DNA of 50,914 nt, from NCBI GenBank assembly GCA_021296345.1, contig JAGWAN010000008.1, positions 1-50,914 on the forward strand. Direction: 5' to 3'. Positions 44,301-50,914 of the stretch are shown here, one piece after another. Under the pieces are notes generated by a model, which searched no databases, was not told the DNA's origin, and worked only from the letters and a program-made list of their open reading frames with translations. This DNA comes from Acidimicrobiia bacterium. Lineage in GTDB: Bacteria; Actinomycetota; Acidimicrobiia; Spongiisociales; Spongiisociaceae. Within the stretch, counting starts at the first letter, position 1. Every line of letters begins with the position of its first letter. The position numbers and the translations under genes are program-made.

Positions 44301-45041
44301 CTATCCGAGTGTGGCGGCCAGCAAGCGAAGCAGGCGGGCCAGGGTGTCGCTGGTAGCGGCGTGATGATAGGAATCGGCGTCGTCATCCAGGTAGTCGTGG
44401 CCCACACCGTCATACAGGATCCATCTGCCGTGGGGGTTGAGCCGCTGGGCCTCGTCGACCCCGGCGGCGGGTACCAGCTCGTCGTCCGCCCCGTAGAGGC
44501 CCAGGACCGGCATCGGAAGCATCTCCAGGGCATCGACCACCGGCAGGCGCCTAGCCTCATCGCCGGCCAGCGGAGCGTACGCCACGCAGAGCGCCCCCAC
44601 CGCCCGCTGGCGGTGCGCCGCATAGATGATGGCGAACCGGCCCCCCATGTCGATCCCCACCATGCCGATCTTGCCGGGACGGACCCAGCCGGCCGGATCG
44701 GCGAACGCAAAGGCCACCGCATCGTCGATGTCCGCCAGGGCGCGGCTGTCCCGGATCCCCTGGTAGGTGGCCACCAGATCCTCGAACGGCGCCTTGGCAC
44801 CGGGATGGGCGCCCCTGGTCAGGTCGGGCACGAGCACGGCGTATCCGTTACGCGCCAACCGGCGGGCAAGATCCCTTACGTACGCCGTGATCCCCTGGAG
44901 TGGGGGCAGCAGCATCACCAGCGGGTAATCACCGATCCGGTCCGGGCGGGAGAGGTAGCCGGTAGTGAACCCGGCCCCGGACGGCATCGCGAAGTCACGA
45001 TAGAGAATCTCTATCGTTCCCTCATGCTGGAGAATCGCCAT
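44301..45041 (-). CDS. Dienelactone-hydrolase-like alpha/beta hydrolase with Asp nucleophile
   Basis: The 246-residue alpha/beta-hydrolase has the dienelactone hydrolase layout, but its nucleophile elbow reads GIDMGG, giving Asp131 instead of Cys. The acid D186 or D187 (GLYGADDELVP) and H215 (GVGHDYLDDD) complete a triad. An Asp nucleophile is used by haloalkane dehalogenases and epoxide hydrolases, so an ester-intermediate chemistry on an epoxide or halide is possible, though a non-hydrolase role cannot be ruled out. ATG 45041 has AGGAGG four bases upstream. Confidence 0.78.
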   Translation of the reverse strand: MAILQHEGTIEILYRDFAMPSGAGFTTGYLSRPDRIGDYPLVMLLPPLQGITAYVRDLARRLARNGYAVLVPDLTRGAHPGAKAPFEDLVATYQGIRDSRALADIDDAVAFAFADPAGWVRPGKIGMVGIDMGGRFAIIYAAHRQRAVGALCVAYAPLAGDEARRLPVVDALEMLPMPVLGLYGADDELVPAAGVDEAQRLNPHGRWILYDGVGHDYLDDDADSYHHAATSDTLARLLRLLAATLG

Positions 45042-45169
45042 GCCACCTCCTGTACGGGGCCCGGGCAGGCACCCCGAACGGCTCTCAATCGTAGCGAGTG
45101 GAGGGGTCACAGCTGAACCCGCGGTCTCGCAGCGCCGTAACCGCCGGGGAGGAACCTAGGATCACCGTC

Positions 45170-45937
45170 ATGAGACTCCAAGGACGCACCGCTCTCATAA
45201 CCGGCGCCGGGTCGGGCATCGGCCGGGCCACCGCCGAACTCTTCGCGAGCGAGGGAGCCGGGGTTGCGATACTCGATCGCGACGCGCCGGCCGCCGAGGC
45301 GGCCGCATCCGCCATCTCGGCCACGGGCGCGGAGGCCCATCCGGTGGTCGCTGATGTGTCTTCTCCGGACGAGATGTTCCGAGCCGTGGCCCGCTCCGCC
45401 CGGCTCCTCGGCCGCCTCGACATCGTCTTCAACAACGCCGGCGTAGCACCGTCCGGGTCGGTTCTTGATGCGGACGAGGATGAGTGGGACCGGTGCTTCG
45501 CCGTCAACGTCAAGGGCACCTACCTCACCTCTCGGGCCGCCATCCCCCACCTGCAGGCCGCAGGCGGCGGATCGATCATCAACCAGGCATCCGTAGCCGC
45601 CCTGGTCGGGATGGCGAACTTCTCCGCCTACAGCGCCGCCAAGGGTGCGGTGGTCTCGCTGACCCGCGCCATGGCGATCGACCTCGCTCCGATGGGGATC
45701 AGGGTGAACGCCCTCTGCCCTGGCGCCGTCCACACACCGATCATGGAGCCGCTCATGCGCAATCAAGGGGGTGGCAGCGTCGAGCGGGGACTGGAGCTCA
45801 CGGCCGCCAAGCACCCGATCGGGCGCCTCGGAACCCCGATGGAGATCGCCGCCACCGCGCTGTTCCTGGCATCGGACGACGCTGCCTTCGTCACCGGCGC
45901 CATCCTCCCGGTGGACGGCGGCAGAACCGCCCAGTAG
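45170..45937 (+). CDS. SDR dehydrogenase, candidate 2-(S)-hydroxyalkyl-CoM dehydrogenase, paralog 2
   Basis: This 255-residue SDR is the same length as the enzyme at 35171 and very similar across its whole length, with S141, Y154, K158 and K214 (TAAKHPIGR) retained. The main differences cluster in the variable substrate regions (for example FNNAGVAPSGSVLDADEDEW and GAVHTPIMEPLMRNQ), which could mean a different chain length or enantiomer preference. CCTAGGATC before the start and CAGTAGCCGG at the end are shared with paralog 1, but MITEs are absent here. The start at 45170 is taken by homology; a longer frame from 45098 is unlikely. Confidence 0.78.
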   Translation: MRLQGRTALITGAGSGIGRATAELFASEGAGVAILDRDAPAAEAAASAISATGAEAHPVVADVSSPDEMFRAVARSARLLGRLDIVFNNAGVAPSGSVLDADEDEWDRCFAVNVKGTYLTSRAAIPHLQAAGGGSIINQASVAALVGMANFSAYSAAKGAVVSLTRAMAIDLAPMGIRVNALCPGAVHTPIMEPLMRNQGGGSVERGLELTAAKHPIGRLGTPMEIAATALFLASDDAAFVTGAILPVDGGRTAQ

Positions 45938-46127
45938 CCGGACCCGGAAGGATGGCCGCACACTCGCGCCCCTACGAAGCCGGCCGACCTCAGGACCACG
46001 GGCCGATATCGGAATGGATTTACGTCGGCGGGTAACGCTGCGCCACGCCTCTGAACTCCGACGGTCAGGCCAGAAGTCAAAGCCTCCGGGACGCCCTATC
46101 TCGTGTGGATCGGACCCGAATAGCCCT

Positions 46128-46820
46128 TCACCCTGACCCGCGGTCAGCCAGTTCCGAGACCGCCGCCGAGGTCAGCGTCCGCCGGCCGGTATCCGTCTCC
46201 ACCACCAAACCCCCGTCCGGCGAGATACCGACCGCAGTTCCGCTGCCGTCCGGGACCCAAGTGATCGATCGCCCGAGTGTGGAGCACCTTCGGCGGTATT
46301 CCTCACCGGGCCAGTCGCCCGGTTCGCCGGCCAGCAGGGGAAGGAACTCTTCGACCCAACGCTCTGCGATCTCCACCCCGGCCTCCGGGCCGGGATCGGA
46401 GTCGAAGAGAGCGCCCGTACCCGCCGGAGCATCGGGCCAGAACAGGTTGGCGCCCCAGCCGGCCACCACCGTGTCGCCCGATGCCTCGGTGAGCAGGCCG
46501 CCCAGCTTCAGCGGCCCGCGCATCACATCGTTGGGCCATTTGAGCGTGATGTCCCGTCCCGGATCGCCGAGCGCTCGCAGGACCGCCACGCCGGCCACCA
46601 GCGTCAGGAGTGGCCATGAGGATGGGGGCCAGTGCGGCCGGACTCCTACGGATGCCGCCAATGCTCGCGGGGCGTTCGACCAGCGAGATCCCGACCGTCC
46701 TCTCCCCCGGGTCTGGAGTCCCGCCACCACCAGGAGAGGCGTCGATTCGAACCGGGACCAAACCTCGTCCTGGGTGGAAGTGGTCCGGTCGAGTATCAGA
46801 GTTTCGTACGGTGTAGCCAT
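46128..46820 (-). CDS. birA: Biotin-[acetyl-CoA-carboxylase] ligase BirA
   Basis: BirA attaches biotin to the carrier domain of carboxylases such as the alpha subunit encoded nearby. The 230-residue product has TTSTQDEVW, the biotinyl-AMP loop GRGRSGSRW, LKWPNDVMRGPLKLGGLL with the catalytic Lys, and a C-terminal SH3-like domain. It lacks the N-terminal DNA-binding domain of bifunctional BirA, so it is not a repressor. It is divergent from the acyl-CoA carboxylase genes. Confidence 0.9.
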   Translation of the reverse strand: MATPYETLILDRTTSTQDEVWSRFESTPLLVVAGLQTRGRGRSGSRWSNAPRALAASVGVRPHWPPSSWPLLTLVAGVAVLRALGDPGRDITLKWPNDVMRGPLKLGGLLTEASGDTVVAGWGANLFWPDAPAGTGALFDSDPGPEAGVEIAERWVEEFLPLLAGEPGDWPGEEYRRRCSTLGRSITWVPDGSGTAVGISPDGGLVVETDTGRRTLTSAAVSELADRGSG

Positions 46821-47000
46821 CGGCAGCCGGTCAGGGTCTAAGGGTCGAGTTCAAAGGATACGCGCCCGAGCGTCAGCCAGGGCCGGACGGTGACGCGTCC
46901 GCTTGCGATGCCCGAGCACCGGAGAATCGTTGCTGACGGGCGTAACGCCTAACCTTGAACGCCGCGTATCGCCAGGCCGACCACAGAAAGCCGGACGACT

Positions 47001-48551
47001 TTGGGTACCGAACAGCGCATCGAACAGCTCCGAGAACTCCGTAGCCAAGCCGAGGGCGGAGGATCCCGGCGCGCCGTGGACCGCCAGCGCGAGAAGGGCA
47101 AGCTGACCGCACGGGAGCGGATCGCTCTCCTGCTCGACCAGGGAAGTTTCCAGGAGATCGACACCTTCGTCCGGCACCAGTCGCGCGGGTTCGGCCTCGA
47201 GGACCGGCGCCCGCTCGGGGATGCGGTGGTAACCGGCTACGGAACCGTCAACGGTCGGACCGTCTTCGTCTTCGCCGAGGACTTCACCGTTTTCGGCGGA
47301 AGTCTCGGCAAGGCGGTGGCCGACAAGATCACCAAGGTAATGGACATGGCCATGAAGGTTGGGGCGCCGGTGGTCGGGCTGAAGGACTCAGGCGGTGCGC
47401 GCATCCAGGAGGGTGTGCAGTCGCTGGACGGCTACGGGAGGATCTTCTATCGCAACGTGATGGCCTCCGGGGTGATCCCCCAGGTGTCGGTCATCATGGG
47501 TCCGTGCGCGGGAGGAGCGGTCTACTCCCCCGCTATCACCGATTTCGTCTACCAGGTGGGCGGCACCAGCCACATGTTCATCACCGGTCCGGACGTGATC
47601 AAAGCCGTCACCGGCGAGGAGGTCACCTTCGAAGACCTGGGCGGCGCCCACACCCACGCCTCCACTTCGGGAGTCACCCATTTCGTTTCCGAGTCCGGCG
47701 CCGATGCCCTGGATGACGTCCGCTACCTGCTGTCGTTCCTCCCCCAGAACTACATGACGCCGCCCCCCTACTTCCCACCCGACGACTCCCCGGACCGGGC
47801 GGACGACCACCTGGATTCGATCATTCCCGACTCGCCCAACCAACCCTACGACATGGTGGACATCATCGAGTCGGTGGTGGACGGTGGCGAGTTCTACCAG
47901 GTCCACGAGCACTGGGCCCGCAACATCGTGGTGGGGTTGGCTCGCCTGAACGGTCACTCCATGGGCATCGTGGCCAACCAGCCCAGCCACCTGGCCGGGA
48001 CGCTGGACATCGGAGCGTCACAGAAGGCGGCCCGGTTCGTCCGGATGTGCGATGCCTTCAACATTCCAATCATCACGTTCGTGGACGTGCCCGGATTCCT
48101 GCCGGGTGTGGAGCAGGAGCACGGCGGCATCATTCGCCACGGCGCCAAGCTCCTCTACGCCTATTGTGAGGCGACCGTTCCCAGGGTGACCGTGATCACC
48201 CGCAAGTCCTACGGAGGCGCTTACCTGGTCATGAACGCGCGCGGCGTGGGCGCCGACCTCGTCTACGCCTGGCCGTCGGCCGAGATCGCGGTGATGGGCG
48301 CCCGGGGCGCGGTCAACATCATCCCCCGCAAGGAGATCGCCCCCGCCGCCAACCCCGATGCCAGGCGGGCCGACCTGGTCGAGGAGTACGAGGACCGCTT
48401 CGCCAACCCCTACGTGGCTTCCGAATTGGGCCTGGTGGACACCGTCATCGAGCCCCGAGAGACCAGGATGCTTCTCATCAAGGCGCTCGACATGCTGCGC
48501 GACAAGCGTGACTCGCTCCCGCCCAAGAAGCACGGCAACATTCCGCTCTGA
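47001..48551 (+). CDS. Acyl-CoA carboxylase beta subunit (propionyl/acetyl-CoA type)
   Basis: The carboxyltransferase subunit moves CO2 from biotin to acyl-CoA. The 516-residue product has both crotonase-like halves, with [18 protein letters not shown] and [17 protein letters not shown] in the N-half, and [20 protein letters not shown] and [19 protein letters not shown] in the C-half. It is close to actinobacterial AccD5/PccB. The start is TTG at 47001 with no strong ribosome site. It precedes the alpha subunit by 28 bp. Confidence 0.93.
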   Translation: MGTEQRIEQLRELRSQAEGGGSRRAVDRQREKGKLTARERIALLLDQGSFQEIDTFVRHQSRGFGLEDRRPLGDAVVTGYGTVNGRTVFVFAEDFTVFGGSLGKAVADKITKVMDMAMKVGAPVVGLKDSGGARIQEGVQSLDGYGRIFYRNVMASGVIPQVSVIMGPCAGGAVYSPAITDFVYQVGGTSHMFITGPDVIKAVTGEEVTFEDLGGAHTHASTSGVTHFVSESGADALDDVRYLLSFLPQNYMTPPPYFPPDDSPDRADDHLDSIIPDSPNQPYDMVDIIESVVDGGEFYQVHEHWARNIVVGLARLNGHSMGIVANQPSHLAGTLDIGASQKAARFVRMCDAFNIPIITFVDVPGFLPGVEQEHGGIIRHGAKLLYAYCEATVPRVTVITRKSYGGAYLVMNARGVGADLVYAWPSAEIAVMGARGAVNIIPRKEIAPAANPDARRADLVEEYEDRFANPYVASELGLVDTVIEPRETRMLLIKALDMLRDKRDSLPPKKHGNIPL

Positions 48552-48579
48552 GATTCGCGTGCCGAAGCAGAGCCTGAGC

Positions 48580-50319
48580 ATGGATTCCCTCCTCGTAGCC
48601 AACCGGGGGGAGATCGCGGTGCGGGTGATCCGGACCGCCGCCGAGCTTGGGTTGCGGACGATCGCGGTGTATTCGGAATTGGACCGGGACGCCCTACATG
48701 TCGAGATGGCCGACGAGGCCTGGAACATCGGCGGTCCTCCCGCCTCTGAGTCCTACCTCAACGCCCGGCGCATCCTCGATGTCGCCCGACAGTCGGGCGC
48801 CGACGCAATCCATCCCGGCTACGGGTTCCTCTCCGAGAACGCCGGATTCGCGCGCATGGTGGCGGATGCGGGCATCACCTGGGTGGGGCCGCCGGCCCAC
48901 GCTATCGAGTTGATGGGCGACAAGATCCGGTCGCGCCAGACCGCGGAGCAGGCCGGCGTGGCACCGGTGCCCGGAACCACCGATGCCGTCCGCAGCCTGA
49001 AGGAGGCTGCCCCGATCGCCTCGCGAATCGGCTACCCGGTCGCTGTGAAGGCCTCTCACGGCGGCGGGGGCAAGGGTCTGCGGGTCGCCGCCAACCGCAA
49101 GGAACTCGGCAACGCCATCGAGGGCGCCCGGCGGGAGGCGGAGGCGTACTTCGGCAACCCGGCCGTCTACCTCGAGGCCTACCTCGATAGGGCCCGCCAC
49201 ATCGAGGCCCAGATCATCGTCGACCGGCACGGCAACGCCCGCTTTCTCGGCGAACGGGATTGCTCGGTGCAGCGCCGGCACCAGAAGCTCATCGAGGAGG
49301 CGCCCTCCACGTTGCTCACCCCTGAAAGCCGGAGGGATCTCGGCGAGGCCGCACTCGCCATCGCCGAGGCATGCGGCTACACCAACGCCGGCACGGTCGA
49401 ATTCCTGGTCCGGCCCGACGGGACCTTCTATTTCCTCGAGATGAACACCCGCCTTCAAGTCGAGCACACGGTGACCGAGATGGTGACCGGGCTCGACCTG
49501 GTGGCGGAGCAGTTGGCGATCGCCGATGGCCATCCGCTCTCCTTCGACGAGGTTCCGGTGGTCGGGCACGCCATCGAGCTACGCATCAACGCCGAGGATC
49601 CCGCCAACCAGTTCCGCCCCTCGCCGGGGACCGTGACCGAATACCAGGAGCCCGGCGGTCCGGGCGTGCGGGTGGATTCGTGGATAACCCCGGGCACCAC
49701 GATCAGCCAGTACTACGACAACCTGCTGGCCAAGCTGGTGGTGTGGGGCCGGACCCGCCAAGCCGCGATAGCCCGGGCCGAACGAGCCCTGGACGAGTAC
49801 CGCGTGGCGGGCGTCGCCACCACCCTGCCGGCCCACCGGGCGGTGCTATCCCACCCGCTCTTCGTCAGCGGGGAGGCCCACACCCGGTTCGTGGAAGAGG
49901 AGCTGATGCTCGACCCCGAGCCGTTCGACCGGGGCGAGGCCCGACCCACCGAGGATCAGGGACCGGGCCGCGAGATGACGGTGGAGGTCGGCGGACGGAA
50001 GTTCGATGTGACCTTCTGGCCACCGGCCGTGCCGGACCCGGGCGGGGATCGCCCGATGCGGCGGCCACCCCGGCGGCGGACCGGCGGCGGACCGGCGTCC
50101 GCCGAGGCCGGAATGGTGCTATCCCCCATGCAGGGAACCATCGTCAAGGTGTCGGTCAAGGCGGGGGATCGGGTGACGGCCGATCAGCAGATCTGCGTTC
50201 TCGAGGCCATGAAGATGGAGAACGAGATCAGGAGCCCCATGGACGGGGAGCTAGTGGAGCTGAAGGTCCGGCCCGGTGACACCGTCCGCACCAACGAGGT
50301 TGTAGCCATTGTCCGCTAG
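48580..50319 (+). CDS. Acyl-CoA carboxylase alpha subunit (biotin carboxylase + biotin carrier)
   Basis: The 579-residue protein has a biotin carboxylase domain (SLLVANRGEIAVRVIRTAAE at the N-terminus, ATP-grasp KASHGGGGKGLRV, EMNTRLQVEHTVTE, about 1-450). A linker and a biotin carrier domain follow, with the modified lysine K545 in EAMKMENE. It forms a holoenzyme with the beta subunit upstream. ATG 48580 precedes the conserved strand; a GTG at 48559 is an alternative start. The stop TAG lies inside a 16-bp palindrome. Confidence 0.94.
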   Translation: MDSLLVANRGEIAVRVIRTAAELGLRTIAVYSELDRDALHVEMADEAWNIGGPPASESYLNARRILDVARQSGADAIHPGYGFLSENAGFARMVADAGITWVGPPAHAIELMGDKIRSRQTAEQAGVAPVPGTTDAVRSLKEAAPIASRIGYPVAVKASHGGGGKGLRVAANRKELGNAIEGARREAEAYFGNPAVYLEAYLDRARHIEAQIIVDRHGNARFLGERDCSVQRRHQKLIEEAPSTLLTPESRRDLGEAALAIAEACGYTNAGTVEFLVRPDGTFYFLEMNTRLQVEHTVTEMVTGLDLVAEQLAIADGHPLSFDEVPVVGHAIELRINAEDPANQFRPSPGTVTEYQEPGGPGVRVDSWITPGTTISQYYDNLLAKLVVWGRTRQAAIARAERALDEYRVAGVATTLPAHRAVLSHPLFVSGEAHTRFVEEELMLDPEPFDRGEARPTEDQGPGREMTVEVGGRKFDVTFWPPAVPDPGGDRPMRRPPRRRTGGGPASAEAGMVLSPMQGTIVKVSVKAGDRVTADQQICVLEAMKMENEIRSPMDGELVELKVRPGDTVRTNEVVAIVR

Positions 50320-50330
50320 TGGCCACTAGC
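50315..50330. repeat. Perfect 16-bp palindrome at convergent gene ends
   Basis: GCTAGTGGCCACTAGC reads identically on both strands and spans the stop codon of the carboxylase alpha gene. It is followed by AACTAACAACTAG, the AT-rich repeat seen at other gene ends. A role in bidirectional termination is possible. Confidence 0.6.
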
Positions 50331-50339
50331 AACTAACAA

Positions 50340-50914
50340 CTAGTCGCCGGCGTCCGAGATCGACTCCGACAGTGTGGGATGCACCATGAGGGTCTCCCTG
50401 AGGGTCTGTACCTTCATCTTTCCCCTGGTGGCGAGGGCCAGGATCCCGATCAGCTCCGATGCTCGGTGACCCACGATGGTCCCTCCGAGCACCACCCGGG
50501 TGGCCGGATCGGACACCACCTTGGCGAAGCCTCCCGTGCTCCCGTGGATGAGGCTGCGGGGATTGGCGGTAAAAGGCACCTTGGTGATACGAACCTTGCG
50601 ACCCTCCGCCGCGGCGTCGGCTTCCTCCAGACCGACGGATGCGATCTCCGGCTCGGTGAATATGGCCTGGGCCACGTCCGAATAATCGATGGACTGGCCG
50701 GGATGGCCCGTGACATGCCGGCCCAGGTTCCGTCCCTGCTGGTTGGCCACCGACGACAGGAGCATCTGGCCGGTGACATCACCCGCCGCGTATATGTGCG
50801 GAACCGAGGTGCGCTGATACTCGTCCACCACGATGAAGCCCCGGTCGGTCTTGACCCCGGCCTCTTCCAGGCCCAGACCCTCGGTCATGGGCATGGCCCC
50901 CACCGCTAGCAGCG
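50340..50914 (-). CDS. Flavoprotein pyridine nucleotide-disulfide reductase, C-terminal part (truncated by window end)
   Basis: The gene runs off the right edge: the frame stays open upstream of 50903 (LLAVGAMPMTEGLGLEEAGV). Visible are the FAD-binding YAAGDVTGQMLLSSVANQQG and the dimerisation domain (VAQAIFTEPEIASVGLEEAD). The C-terminal HPTLSES places the catalytic His and Glu of ordinary disulfide reductases, unlike 2-KPCC. Dihydrolipoamide dehydrogenase is the likeliest family, with mycothione or related reductases as alternatives. The CxxxxC part lies outside the window. Confidence 0.85.
   Translation of the reverse strand, partial: LLAVGAMPMTEGLGLEEAGVKTDRGFIVVDEYQRTSVPHIYAAGDVTGQMLLSSVANQQGRNLGRHVTGHPGQSIDYSDVAQAIFTEPEIASVGLEEADAAAEGRKVRITKVPFTANPRSLIHGSTGGFAKVVSDPATRVVLGGTIVGHRASELIGILALATRGKMKVQTLRETLMVHPTLSESISDAGD

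Overview
The window is high-GC DNA, mostly packed with short-spaced or overlapping genes. It looks like the chromosome of a deep-branching actinobacterium, possibly Acidimicrobiia. Clues are the F420 genes cofD and cofE, an F420-type LLM oxidoreductase, an LCP protein beside a DUF5719-like protein and a large GT2 glycosyltransferase (a grouping also seen around fbiA/fbiB in mycobacteria), a long-form HPF, and actinobacterial-type acyl-CoA carboxylase subunits. This placement is inferred from gene content; no marker phylogeny was possible.

Layout. About 0.5-11 kb, nearly all minus strand, is housekeeping: tmRNA, smpB, an M23 hydrolase, ftsX, ftsE, prfB (with an intact programmed +1 frameshift), secA, hpf and comF, plus a decayed PLD-domain helicase fragment. 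About 11-25.7 kb is cell-envelope sugar chemistry and F420 synthesis: a phosphohexomutase broken by an in-frame TAG at its active-site lysine codon, two GT2 enzymes, a large membrane protein, a thioredoxin-like protein, the DUF5719-like protein, cofD, cofE, an epimerase, UDP-glucose dehydrogenase and an LCP transferase.

The most notable part is about 25.8-45.9 kb. It encodes what appears to be an aliphatic-epoxide carboxylation pathway together with its own bacterial coenzyme M (CoM) biosynthesis. There is an epoxyalkane:CoM transferase (Zn ligands H218, C220, C339), an R-2-hydroxypropyl-CoM dehydrogenase-like SDR (sulfonate-binding Arg pair kept), two paralogous SDRs that are candidates for the S-enantiomer enzyme, and a very well conserved 2-ketopropyl-CoM oxidoreductase/carboxylase (CPHNAC disulfide and the diagnostic Phe/His pair). 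Phosphosulfolactate synthase is translationally coupled to the carboxylase. A four-gene coupled operon (unknown protein, two aspartase/fumarase-superfamily lyases, one PLP enzyme) followed by a small zinc-ribbon gene matches the enzyme families known for bacterial CoM synthesis. A CoA-transferase pair and an ADP-forming acyl-CoA synthetase could activate the acetoacetate product. No alkene monooxygenase lies in the window.

About 46-50.9 kb holds birA, an acyl-CoA carboxylase beta subunit, a biotin-containing alpha subunit, and the 3' part of a flavoprotein disulfide reductase cut by the window end.

A family of ~105-bp MITE-like elements is present in three copies. Two, in opposite orientation, bracket one of the SDR genes and end about 10 bp before start codons. 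Short intergenic repeats recur at gene ends, and a vapBC toxin-antitoxin pair sits inside the pathway region.
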